Below are positions 52,560 through 61,567 of a stretch of 64,000 bases of DNA, piece by piece. Source of the stretch: Solibacillus faecavium (GTDB lineage: Bacteria > Bacillota > Bacilli > Bacillales_A > Planococcaceae). Location: the NCBI RefSeq assembly GCF_014836905.1, contig NZ_JACSPZ010000006.1:124001-188000 (forward strand). Reading direction: 5' to 3'. The position numbers and the translations under genes are program-made. The notes beneath the pieces are model-generated. The model worked only from the letters and a program-made list of their open reading frames with translations, was not told the origin of the DNA and searched no databases. How positions within the stretch are numbered: position 1 is the stretch's first letter; the number at the start of each line of letters is the position of its first letter.

Positions 52560-53408
52560 AGTGGCGATTAAAAAGCAAAATTATCTAAAATATTTTCGAT
52601 TGACGAATATCAAGGGGGAAGTGGACATTATTAGCTGCTGAGTGACTAATATCAGATGGGGAGAGTCGAATATCGGTTTCAGAGTGGCTAATAAAACGAA
52701 AAGAGCGGCGAATAAAATTGTGATCGGTAAAATTTTCAGTACACTTGATGGGTGTAACGGCGAGGGAGTGGCGAATATGCTGATGTAAGTGACGATTAAA
52801 TTATAAAAGTGTCTAAAATATTTTCGATTGACGAATATCAAGGGGGAAGTGGACATTATTAGCTGCAGAGTGACTAATATCAGATGGGAAGTGTCGATTA
52901 TCGGTTCCAAAGTGGCGATTAAAACGAAAAGAGTGGCGAATAAAATTGTGATCGATAAAATTTTCAGTACACTTGATGGGTGTAACGGCGAGGGAGTGGC
53001 GAATATGCTAATGTAAGTGACGATTAAATTATAAAAGTGTCTAAAATATTTTCGATTGACGAATATCAAGGATGAAGTGGATATTATGTGTTGCAGAGTG
53101 ATTAATATCAGATGGGAAGAGTCGATTATCGGTTCCAGAGTGGCGAATAAAAATGAAAAGAGCGGCGAATAAAATTGTGATCGATAAAATTTATACTACA
53201 CAAAGTAACTGGATGGGTGTAACGGCGAGGAGGTGGTGGATATGCTGATGAGGGTGGCGATTAAATCATAAAAGTGTCTAAAATATTTTCAATTGACGAA
53301 TATCAAGGGGGAAGTGGACATTATGTGTTGCAGAGTGACTAATATCAATTGGAAAGAGTCGAATATCGGTTCCAAAGCGGCGAATAAAATTGTGATCGAT
53401 AAAATTGT
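52560..53408 (-). repeat. Array B: 228-nt super-repeat of the same family, inverted
   Basis: The plus strand shows GTGACGATTAAA, GTGGCGAATAAAA, TTGACGAATATCAA, GTGACTAATATCAG and GAGTCGAATATCGG. Read on the minus strand these are TTTATTCGCCAC and TTGATATTCGTCAA, the array A core. The anchor TCTAAAAT occurs at 52584, 52812, 53040 and 53277, giving periods of 228, 228 and 237 bases, three full copies plus a partial one. A 162-codon minus-strand frame runs through it but has no ribosome site and simply reflects the repeat. Confidence 0.82.
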
Positions 53409-53542
53409 TGATCTACCACGTTTCCCACCAGTCACCTCTAATAAGTATAATACCCCCATATAAAGGGAAGTTTATAAGAAAATACATACAAATGCTTATC
53501 AAAATTCTCTTCTTATTCAATGCAACCAAAAATAAAAATTAT

Positions 53543-53571
53543 TTCACACAGCGAATAGAAAGTTGTATACT
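53543..53571 (+). promoter_or_regulatory. Promoter of the wecC-type gene
   Basis: TTCACA (53543-53548), a 17-base spacer and TATACT (53566-53571). A leader of about 175 bases follows with no gene. The rest of the 53.41-53.75 kb gap shows nothing recognisable. Confidence 0.65.
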
Positions 53572-53753
53572 GTAAGGCAGGACTATTTTTCTAAGCATTA
53601 AACTGCAACCATTCGATTAATAATTTCGTTACATATATATAGCGAGTTATAAAAACCGTACAAAATTGAATGCGGGCGAAATGCGCGGAACAAATTAAAC
53701 AATAATCAAACAATGAGATATAGCTTTTTTGAAAGTGAAAGGGAGAAACGATC

Positions 53754-55022
53754 ATGACAAAATCAATCTGTGTCGTTGGGTTAGGATATATCGGCTTACC
53801 AACGGCGGTAATGTTTGCAAATCACGGCGTAAAGGTACACGGTGTTGATGTGAATCCAGCAGCTGTGAAAAGTATTCAGGAAAAACAATTACATATCGAG
53901 GAGAACGGCTTACAAGAGCGCCTGAATAAGGCAGTAGATGAAGGCTTTTTAACTGCATCTACAACACCGGTAACTTCAGATGTGTATATTGTCGCGGTAC
54001 CGTCACCGATTAATCCGGACAATACAGCGAATTTAGAATATGTTCGTCAGGCAACGGCTTCAATCGTACCTTTCGTGAAAAAAGGCGATTTAGTAATATT
54101 AGAATCAACAGTACCTCCAAAAACTGTTGAAAATGTAATGCTGCCGGAATTAGTTAAATCCGGTCTTGAAATTGGGACAGAGCTATATGTATCCCATTCT
54201 CCAGAGCGCGTTATTCCAGGCCGTATTTTTGAAGAGTTAGTTAACAACGACCGTATTGTTGGCGGGATTTCTCAAAAATCAGCCGAGCTTACAAAAGAGC
54301 TTTACGAAACATTTGTAAAAGGTGAGATCCATTTAACAGATGCGACGACAGCAGAATTAGTAAAAGTTATGGAGAACACATACCGTGATGTAAATATTGC
54401 GTTTGCCAATGAATTAGCGAAAATGGCAGAGAAATTAGACGTTAATATTTGGGAAGCGATTAAATTCGCGAACTACCATCCACGTGTAAACGTTCATTTC
54501 CCAGGGCCAGGTGTAGGTGGGCACTGTATCGCAGTAGATCCATGGTTCTTAGTAGAGCTAGGCGGCGAACAAGCCCAAATTATTCATTTATCCCGTAATA
54601 CAAATGACTCTATGCCAAGCTTTACAGCGCAAAAGACACAAGCTATTTTAAATAAAAATGGTATTGCTGGTGCAACAGTGGGCGCTTTCGGTTTAGCATT
54701 TAAAGGGAATGTAGATGATATGCGTGAAAGTCCATCAACAATTGTTATTGATGAATTGCAAAAGCTTGGTTTAACAGTTGTGTCACATGACCCGCATATT
54801 AAGCAAAACAAGCATGAGACACAAACACAAAGCATGCAAGAAGCATTAGAGCAGTCGGATATTTTAGTGTTCCTAACAGATCATAAAGAATTCCGTGAGC
54901 TTGATCCTGCAACGTTAAACGCAAAAAGCAAAATCGTATTTGATACGAAAAACTGCTTAAACCGCGAAGTATGGGAAAAAGCAGGCTTCCAGTTCCACTT
55001 ACTTGGAGATGCGAAGAACTAA
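53754..55022 (+). CDS. wecC: UDP-N-acetyl-D-mannosamine/UDP-glucose dehydrogenase family
   Basis: An NAD-dependent sugar-nucleotide dehydrogenase (422 residues). NAD-binding VVGLGYIGLPTAVMFANHG at the start; catalytic Cys in PGVGGHCIAVDPWF near residue 260; C-terminal domain with FGLAFKGNVDDMRESPS. The PWF after the Cys and the LPTAVMFA text fit the UDP-ManNAc dehydrogenase (ManNAcA-forming) group better than UDP-glucose dehydrogenase; substrate is inferred. GAAAGGGAG precedes the ATG. It likely starts an operon with tagA, 78 bases on. Confidence 0.88.
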   Translation: MTKSICVVGLGYIGLPTAVMFANHGVKVHGVDVNPAAVKSIQEKQLHIEENGLQERLNKAVDEGFLTASTTPVTSDVYIVAVPSPINPDNTANLEYVRQATASIVPFVKKGDLVILESTVPPKTVENVMLPELVKSGLEIGTELYVSHSPERVIPGRIFEELVNNDRIVGGISQKSAELTKELYETFVKGEIHLTDATTAELVKVMENTYRDVNIAFANELAKMAEKLDVNIWEAIKFANYHPRVNVHFPGPGVGGHCIAVDPWFLVELGGEQAQIIHLSRNTNDSMPSFTAQKTQAILNKNGIAGATVGAFGLAFKGNVDDMRESPSTIVIDELQKLGLTVVSHDPHIKQNKHETQTQSMQEALEQSDILVFLTDHKEFRELDPATLNAKSKIVFDTKNCLNREVWEKAGFQFHLLGDAKN

Positions 55023-55034
55023 TAAAGTAAATTC

Positions 55035-55059
55035 GGCAGTGCGTATAAAGCGTACTGCC
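55035..55059 (+). other. Hairpin between wecC and tagA genes
   Basis: GGCAGTGCG pairs with CGTACTGCC (one G-T) around a 7-base loop, with a weak TGTATTT after it. A partial terminator or processing site. Confidence 0.4.
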
Positions 55060-55100
55060 TGCTGTATTTATAGAAGTAATATTGAGAAAGGAAGAGTGAA

Positions 55101-55823
55101 ATGAAAGAAACCGTACTCGGCATACAAGTGAATACCGAAAGCTATGATGATTTGTTGCCAATCGTATTCGAACAGATAGAAAAAGAGCAAAAATCACTAA
55201 TAGTGGCCATTAATCCGGAAAAAATTATTAAAGCAAAAGAGGACCCAGCATTAAAAGCACTTCTCAATAATGCAGAGTTTCAAATTCCAGATGGCATCGG
55301 GGTTATTTTGGCTTCAAAAATTCAAAAGGGTCAAATTACATCACGTGTTACAGGTGTAGATATGATGCTCCGTCTATGTGAGGAAGCGGCTGAACGAGAA
55401 AAGCCAATCTTTTTATACGGCGGAAAGCCGGGTGTTGCTGACAAAGCAGCGGAGAAGTTAAAAGAGCTTTATCCGACTATTCAGATTGCAGGTACACAGG
55501 ATGGTTATGAAAAGGATAATCAAAAGGTACTAGATAAAATTAATGAAGCAAAGCCTGATTTATTATTTGTTGCAATGGGATCACCGAAGCAGGAAAACTG
55601 GATTAATGCAAATAGAGACCAACTTCACCCAACAATTTATCAAGGAGTAGGTGGGTCGTTTGATGTACTCGCAGGAAATGTGAAGCGTGCACCAGAAGCG
55701 TTCCAAAAAGTGGGTATGGAGTGGTTTTATCGTTTAATGAAAGAACCACATCGCATTAAACGTCAAGTAGCGCTTCCTTTATTCTTATTAGAAGTGGCAC
55801 GGAATTCTAAAAGAAACAAGTAA
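55101..55823 (+). CDS. tagA: WecG/TagA/CpsF-family N-acetylmannosaminyltransferase
   Basis: A 240-residue glycosyltransferase of family GT26. Family motifs: VVAINPEKIIKAKEDP, IPDGIGVILASKIQKG, TGVDMMLRLCEEA, FLYGGKPGVADKAAEKL and LFVAMGSPKQENWI, with the Asp of PDG as the expected catalytic residue. TagA adds ManNAc to undecaprenyl-PP-GlcNAc for wall polymer linkage. The supply gene is mnaA at 25.9 kb. Wall polymer with ManNAc is the SLH anchor in this group. AAAGGAAGAG precedes the ATG. Confidence 0.92.
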   Translation: MKETVLGIQVNTESYDDLLPIVFEQIEKEQKSLIVAINPEKIIKAKEDPALKALLNNAEFQIPDGIGVILASKIQKGQITSRVTGVDMMLRLCEEAAEREKPIFLYGGKPGVADKAAEKLKELYPTIQIAGTQDGYEKDNQKVLDKINEAKPDLLFVAMGSPKQENWINANRDQLHPTIYQGVGGSFDVLAGNVKRAPEAFQKVGMEWFYRLMKEPHRIKRQVALPLFLLEVARNSKRNK

Positions 55824-55970
55824 TGGAAAAAAAATAATGTAATCTTTGTAATATTTGATTGTGTAATTGTAATCTAAGTGTTACACTAAATTCAGTAGTA
55901 AGATTTCCTCTACAATATATAGTTAAATTTATACTTTTCCCTGCAAGGAAAAAACGGTTGGTAGCCCGAG

Positions 55971-56020
55971 AAAAAGGCTTTAGCATTTAGATGCTAAAGC
56001 CTTTTTCTTTTTTTATTTTT
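55971..56020 (+). terminator. Terminator after tagA
   Basis: AAAAAGGCTTTAGCAT pairs perfectly with ATGCTAAAGCCTTTTT (16 pairs, TTAG loop), followed by CTTTTTTTATTTTT. It is 148 bases after the tagA stop. Confidence 0.93.
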
Positions 56021-56027
56021 GTCGAAA
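56018..56027. promoter_or_regulatory. Spo0A box-like site
   Basis: TTTGTCGAAA, an exact match to the 0A-box form TTTGTCRAA. It lies 380 bases upstream of the S-layer promoter, at the end of the tagA terminator. Functional link is inference. Confidence 0.3.
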
Positions 56028-56404
56028 TTTATCGAATTGGTTCTATAAATTTGCAGGATTAATATACTAGCTAGGTAGTAAAAAATATGTTCACATAAAT
56101 AATCGTTATATTATAAAAGTAATATTTTAGTAATATTTGTAACGTAACAATTCTAATTAAAACCTTGGTATTGCTGTATTATATAACCATTTTCATACCT
56201 TATTAAGTTATGAAAACCTAAAATTTACAAATAAAATAACTATATTAAAATAAGTTTATTGATTAATTGTGAAAGAAAATGTTGTCTTTGTGAGTATATG
56301 TGTGTCATAATTAAAGAAATTTTAAGTTATCTGAATATATTTGCTGTTTTATATCTTCTACCTTATATAAACAGGTGATTTGTGGGTTTATTGGTAAAAA
56401 AAGA

Positions 56405-56433
56405 TTGACATAGTAAATGTATACTACTAGAAT
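56405..56433 (+). promoter_or_regulatory. Proximal promoter of the S-layer gene
   Basis: TTGACA (56405-56410), a 17-base spacer and TAGAAT (56428-56433). Leader of about 76 bases ends in GAGGAGGAAA before the ATG. The 55824-56404 gap otherwise holds the tagA terminator, a 0A-box-like site and AT-rich DNA with no gene; S-layer genes often have several promoters, so others may lie here. Confidence 0.75.
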
Positions 56434-56515
56434 TTATGTGTAGTTAGTTTTTCTGCACATTTTTCGTGTGGGTAACTAAAATTATTATTTTCACTTATGA
56501 GGAGGAAATTTTTCA

Positions 56516-59146
56516 ATGGCTAACCAACCAAAGAAATACAAAAAATTCGTAGCAACAGCTGCGACAGCTACATTAGTAGCATCTGCAATCGTACCAGTTG
56601 CATCTGCTGCATCATTATCGGACATTTCAGGTAACACACACGAAACTGCAATCAACGCTTTAGTTGATGCTGGAGTAATCTCAGGTTACCCAGATGGCAC
56701 TTTCAAGCCTAATAAAACTTTAACTCGTTCTGACGTTGTTAAATTATTAGGTAAGTACTTAGAAACTCAAGGTTATGAAGCTGCAGCTAACTATAAAACT
56801 AGCCCAGCATTCAATGACTTAAAAACTACTACAAATGAAGAGTTATTAAAATACGCTTCTGTAGTTAAAGAATCTGGTGTATTCGTAGGATCTAATGGTA
56901 GCCTTAAAGCTGGTGACCCAATCACTCGTGAAAACATGGCAATCGTATTAGTACGTATGGCTAACACTTTACATGACATTAGCTTAGAAGAATTCGTTGC
57001 TACTCAAGATTTCAATGGCGATGTAAAAGATTTAGCTCAAGCTAAAGCTGAAGCTCGCTCTGCAATCTCTGTGTTAGATTACTATGATATTACAAACCCA
57101 ACAGTAGCTAACTTTAATCCTAAAGGTGACACTACTCGTGGTCAATTTGCTACTTTCTTACACAAAACAATCAACGCTGAGTTCTCAGGCGCTGAGCAAG
57201 GTGTTTCTGAAGTAGTACCGACTAAAATTGAACTAACTGAAAAAAATATTCAATCTGCATTTGGTGAAAAAGTTACAGTTACTGCAAAAGTAACTGTTGC
57301 TGAAGGTGAATCTGCAGAAGGTATTCCAGTAACATTTACAGTTGATGCTGAAGGAACAGACACTTTATTAGTACCTCAACTTAAAGAAGAAGTAAAAACT
57401 AATGCAGAAGGTATTGCTACTTATACTTATACACGTGAGCATAAATACAGTACTTCGAAGTCTTTAATGGATGATGTAACAGCATACCCAACTATTAAGC
57501 CAACTTTAAAAGCAAATACAGTAGTTTACTGGGGAACTTCATTAAAAATTACTGATGTAACAGAAGGTTCAACTTTAGCTAACGGCACTAAGAAAGTATA
57601 TAAAATTACTGGTACACCAGGTGCACGTGTAGCAGTTACATTTGCTGAAAACCAAAATGTAACTCCTGATAAAGCAGTTACAACTGCTAAATTTGAAGGA
57701 ATTCCTACTCAATATGTAACTTCTGGTGATACAGCTACTACTGGTAGCGCTCCATTCCCATACAGCTATACTACTGGTGGTAGTGCAGTAGGTGTAGCAG
57801 TATTAGATGTTAATGGTAATGCTAACATTGTTGTTACAGGTAGCAATGCAACAGTTACTCCGGTAGTATATGAAGCAACTACTAACTTCAGATATTCTGC
57901 AACTAAATTACAAGCAAAAGCATCTTCAGTTACTTTCCAAGCAACTCAAGTATTAGGCTTAACTTTAGCGGCAGAAGGTAAACAAGTTGCTGCTAACTTC
58001 TTATCTTCAAATGAAACTGGTGGACGTGACTATGTTGCGACTTTAACTGATGGTAACGGTAAGCCAGCAGCAAATACAGTTGTAACAGTTCGATTCGATA
58101 ACACTAGTTCTAATAATTTACAAACATTACGTTTTATTAAAACAGTTAACGGTAATAAGTCTATTGAACAAGCAACAAGTGCAGATTCTGCAACATTCAC
58201 TGTAGTAACTGATAAAGATGGTAAAGCTCGCTTTACAGTTGCGAACTCTGTAGTGGATTCATACGCAACTCCTACTGTATATATTGATAATGATGGCGTA
58301 GCAGGATTCTCTAAAAATGACTTACAAGCTACAAGTGAAATTGCTTACTTTACAAATATCCGCAACAATGATTACCAAAGTGCAATTCAATTAACTAATA
58401 CTGCAGGCAAAGCACAGACTTCATTCGGTAAAAATGAAGATGCAGTATTTACTTATGCATTAGTTGACCAAAATGGAAAAGCTCGTTCTTATACTGGAGC
58501 AAGCATTGATGTTGCTTTCCAATTAACAAATACTGGTGCACAACCTGTTACTGTATATGATGCAAATAACAATGTAATTGCGACAGTAGCGGCAGGTGGA
58601 AATGCTACAGTTAAACAAACTTTAGCAGCTGGTGCACGTTCGGTTTCAATCAGAACGGATGCTGCTGGAGCGACATCATTAAATGTAATTGCAACACCAA
58701 CTAACCCAGTTATCCCAGGGTCTACTACAGCACCTGGTTATACACTAGTACCTGTTGTAATCAATGGACAAACGGTGTGGGTACCACAAACAAATAGTTC
58801 AACTCCTTCTTATGAAGTTGGGTTTAACTTAAATCAAGTTTCAGCAACAGCAACATTTACATCTGGTGCTCCTAACTATGTAGTTACTACATCGGCTGCA
58901 GCAGGTACAACAGCTGATACTGTAACATTAACATTTACTTCAGCAGTTAATGTTAACGATGTTACAGTATACTTCGGACCTGGTGCTGCAACAGTAGCTC
59001 AAAAACAAACTGAGCCAAACAACAATACTGTAATTCATGCAACAATTGTTGGTGGTTTAGCTGTAGGTCAAACAATTAAAGTTTCTTATGCTGGTGGGGT
59101 TTACACATTTGTTTACCAAGCAGATGGTACATTTGATATTCAGTAA
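56516..59146 (+). CDS. S-layer protein with three SLH domains
   Basis: An exported surface-layer protein of 876 residues without any Cys. The signal peptide ends near ASA-A (residue 31-32). Three SLH domains fill about residues 34-215, with anchor motifs LTRSDVVKLL, ITRENMAIVL and TTRGQFATFL and GYPDGTFKP and NPKGDTTRG loops. The rest is a series of Thr/Val/Ala-rich beta-sandwich (Ig-like) domains. SLH domains bind pyruvylated ManNAc-containing wall polymer. Codons are uniform and A/T-ending as for a highly expressed gene. GAGGAGG precedes the ATG and a strong terminator follows, so it is transcribed alone. Confidence 0.95.
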   Translation: MANQPKKYKKFVATAATATLVASAIVPVASAASLSDISGNTHETAINALVDAGVISGYPDGTFKPNKTLTRSDVVKLLGKYLETQGYEAAANYKTSPAFNDLKTTTNEELLKYASVVKESGVFVGSNGSLKAGDPITRENMAIVLVRMANTLHDISLEEFVATQDFNGDVKDLAQAKAEARSAISVLDYYDITNPTVANFNPKGDTTRGQFATFLHKTINAEFSGAEQGVSEVVPTKIELTEKNIQSAFGEKVTVTAKVTVAEGESAEGIPVTFTVDAEGTDTLLVPQLKEEVKTNAEGIATYTYTREHKYSTSKSLMDDVTAYPTIKPTLKANTVVYWGTSLKITDVTEGSTLANGTKKVYKITGTPGARVAVTFAENQNVTPDKAVTTAKFEGIPTQYVTSGDTATTGSAPFPYSYTTGGSAVGVAVLDVNGNANIVVTGSNATVTPVVYEATTNFRYSATKLQAKASSVTFQATQVLGLTLAAEGKQVAANFLSSNETGGRDYVATLTDGNGKPAANTVVTVRFDNTSSNNLQTLRFIKTVNGNKSIEQATSADSATFTVVTDKDGKARFTVANSVVDSYATPTVYIDNDGVAGFSKNDLQATSEIAYFTNIRNNDYQSAIQLTNTAGKAQTSFGKNEDAVFTYALVDQNGKARSYTGASIDVAFQLTNTGAQPVTVYDANNNVIATVAAGGNATVKQTLAAGARSVSIRTDAAGATSLNVIATPTNPVIPGSTTAPGYTLVPVVINGQTVWVPQTNSSTPSYEVGFNLNQVSATATFTSGAPNYVVTTSAAAGTTADTVTLTFTSAVNVNDVTVYFGPGAATVAQKQTEPNNNTVIHATIVGGLAVGQTIKVSYAGGVYTFVYQADGTFDIQ

Positions 59147-59166
59147 TAAGTAATTAATGATTAATT

Positions 59167-59205
59167 AAACCAAGAAATGGCTAATGTCATTTCTTGGTTT
59201 TTTAC
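59167..59205 (+). terminator. Terminator after the S-layer gene
   Basis: AAACCAAGAAATG pairs perfectly with CATTTCTTGGTTT (13 pairs) around an 8-base loop, followed by TTTTACG. Confidence 0.93.
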
Positions 59206-59500
59206 GTTTGATATATGCGGACAATATTTATGATGGAATTTGAATGAGAAGATTATGTGGGGGACAGAGTAATTTAAAGTCGTAGGCAATTTGGTAGCAG
59301 TTGATAGGATCATTAGGTATTTAGATGAAATTGCAGTTAACTTAATGATAAGTAAGATATTTATAGGTTCGTAATGACCAGAGCATTAATCTACTCTAGT
59401 ATTTGTATTTATTTAATAGTAAAATTTAAGGAAATTTAATAGAATTTAGTGTATAATTAACAATGTTATTTAAAAGTCAATGCATAAAGGATTGTGAGCA
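59206..59500. other. Non-coding gap, nothing recognised
   Basis: AT-rich DNA with a TATAAT at 59452-59457 that may be the -10 box of the surface-polymer genes, but no clear -35. No gene or strong hairpin. Confidence 0.4.
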
Positions 59501-59995
59501 ATGCGATTTCGAGAGTCGACAAGAAAATACATATTAATAGGGTTTGTTGCTTTTATTATCGTTGGTTTTATTACTGCAAAAGTTCTGGCAAGCAAACAGG
59601 ATAAAGAGTTTTTAGTAGACGATACGCTTTATCAACAAGCAAGTCAACTATACAATGATGGGAACTATCCTGCAGCAGGAGAGTTAATTAATGATTTACT
59701 ATTACGTCAGCCAAATTCTGAAACCGTCAATTATTTGGGAGGGTTAATTAACGCGAATAATGCAAATTATAACCAATCTGCTATTTTACTTCAAAAGACA
59801 TTGGATATTAATCCTCATAAAGTAGAGGATCCAATGTTTATGCTTCAATTTGGTGAAGTGCTATTTTTTGCCGATCGATTTGAAGATTCTAAAATCGTTC
59901 TAGAAAAATGCCGTGAGTGGGGTTGGGTACCTGAATCTTATCCTAACTATCAGGACCGTGTTACAGAATTGTTAAATCAAATTGAAAATATGTAA
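59501..59995 (+). CDS. Membrane-anchored TPR protein
   Basis: A 164-residue protein with one N-terminal membrane helix (ILIGFVAFIIVGFITAKVL, residues 11-29) and an external or cytoplasmic part of about three TPR repeats: YQQASQLYNDGNYPAAGELI, LLQKTLDINPHKV and MLQFGEVLFFADRFEDSKI. TPR units bind proteins. It starts a run of surface-polymer genes; a scaffold for the polymerase next to it is plausible but not shown. The start codon ATG follows GTGAGCA, a weak site. Confidence 0.82.
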   Translation: MRFRESTRKYILIGFVAFIIVGFITAKVLASKQDKEFLVDDTLYQQASQLYNDGNYPAAGELINDLLLRQPNSETVNYLGGLINANNANYNQSAILLQKTLDINPHKVEDPMFMLQFGEVLFFADRFEDSKIVLEKCREWGWVPESYPNYQDRVTELLNQIENM

Positions 59996-60013
59996 TAAGG
60001 AAGGTAACTTAAA

Positions 60014-61567
60014 ATGACTTCATTTTATGAAGAACTTCATAAATCCGAAAAGTTTAGTGACGAAGAAGAAAATATTCTGTCCCGTGCCACGATAGATAAA
60101 TGGATTCTTCGCTTACTATTATTTTTAATCGGTTTTATGCCATTAATAGTTATGGCAAATGTAGAAGAAGTAATTAGTCCTTTAGTGTCGAATATAGATG
60201 TACTATCATCAGGGACAAAAGGGGATTTGTTTACACATTATAAAGCATTATTCGTGCTAATAATAACGGTTATTACAGGTGCTATGCTTTTGATTAAAGT
60301 GTTATTTATGGAAGGGAAGATCCGCAAAACATATTTAAATTATGTACTTGGCTTATTCGTAGTGGCAATTGTAGTTTCTACAATTGCCTCTCCAAATATT
60401 TCAGTTGCATTAAATGGTCAATATAATCGTTCTGATGGGGCTATTAGCTGGTTATGTTATGTGGCTTTAATGTTCATAGCGATGAATATTGCATACCCTA
60501 AAAGAGTGGTTTCTTATATTATGTATACGATGATGCCGTTTGTATTTATTAACTTTTACATCATTATGATGAATTTTTATGGTAAAGATTTGTTGGTTAA
60601 TAATGCTTGGATGCAAACTTTCGTTTCATTATTTTCACCTGAAGGCGCCAATATTTCAGAAGGCTCTGTTTTGGTAGGTACACTTAACCAGTGGAACTAT
60701 ATGAGTGGTATGTTTGCCATAATGACGGTGATGTATTTGGCTTGGGCGGTTTCATCTACCAAAATGCATGAAGCGATTATTGGTTCAATTACTGCTAGTG
60801 TTTCCATTTCAACCATGTTCTTAGCTATGTCCACAAGTGGATTCTTAACGGTTTTAATAGCTATTCCATTTATTTTAATCTTTTTTATTCGTATAGAGAA
60901 AAAAAGGTTATTTACACTTGCTTTGATAATATTTACGGTTGTTACAATACCACTATTTAATATTTTTGCTACTAAAGATTTTAAGATTTGGACTGAATCT
61001 TTTGGTTTTTTTATTGATAAAAATCCATACAAGGCAGAGGAAATATCATTCGGAGATTTAAATAAAGTACATGCTAGTGATTTGAATTTTGAATTACCTT
61101 CCTTACCGGAATCTGCATTTAGCCCAGGGACAGGTCGGCTTTACATATGGGATAAAACATTAGATTTAGTACAAAAGAGAGCAATTCTTGGTTATGGTGG
61201 GGATTCATTAATATATAACTTCCCACATTATAATATTGATGCAAGAGCCGGAATGGTAACTGAGAATACAATTGTAGACAAAACCCACAATTTATACATT
61301 GGATTATTATATAGTTACGGGGCTTTTGGTTTAATAGTAGTGCTAATTATATTAGCTGTAGTGGCGTTACATACCATAAAGAGTTCAATTAGAAATTTAA
61401 GTTCAACTTTTATACTATCTCTGACTAGTTTAGCTTATTTTATACAGTCTATGTTTAATGATTCGTTACCAAGTACCTCTGGGGTAGTCTGGATACTAAT
61501 AGGCGTATTATTGAGTATTATATTTAATGGCGAGAGGGAGTCTTTAGAGAATGGAAGAAACTATTGA
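60014..61567 (+). CDS. O-antigen ligase/polymerase-like membrane protein
   Basis: A 517-residue polytopic membrane protein with about 12 helices and a charged N-terminus (ELHKSEKFSDEEENIL). The large extracytoplasmic loop before the last helices (about residues 320-410, ending FPHYNIDARAGMVTENTIVDKTHNLYIG) and the DKTHN-type motif are typical of the Wzy/WaaL (O-antigen ligase) superfamily. These join or polymerise lipid-linked glycans. Exact substrate unknown. It overlaps the following gene by 17 bases. Confidence 0.82.
   Translation: MTSFYEELHKSEKFSDEEENILSRATIDKWILRLLLFLIGFMPLIVMANVEEVISPLVSNIDVLSSGTKGDLFTHYKALFVLIITVITGAMLLIKVLFMEGKIRKTYLNYVLGLFVVAIVVSTIASPNISVALNGQYNRSDGAISWLCYVALMFIAMNIAYPKRVVSYIMYTMMPFVFINFYIIMMNFYGKDLLVNNAWMQTFVSLFSPEGANISEGSVLVGTLNQWNYMSGMFAIMTVMYLAWAVSSTKMHEAIIGSITASVSISTMFLAMSTSGFLTVLIAIPFILIFFIRIEKKRLFTLALIIFTVVTIPLFNIFATKDFKIWTESFGFFIDKNPYKAEEISFGDLNKVHASDLNFELPSLPESAFSPGTGRLYIWDKTLDLVQKRAILGYGGDSLIYNFPHYNIDARAGMVTENTIVDKTHNLYIGLLYSYGAFGLIVVLIILAVVALHTIKSSIRNLSSTFILSLTSLAYFIQSMFNDSLPSTSGVVWILIGVLLSIIFNGERESLENGRNY

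Noticed and set aside
52581-53069. 162-residue minus-strand protein with internal repeats
   Set aside because: It lies entirely in array B, repeats with the 228-base unit, and has no ribosome site. The frame is a by-product of the repeat.
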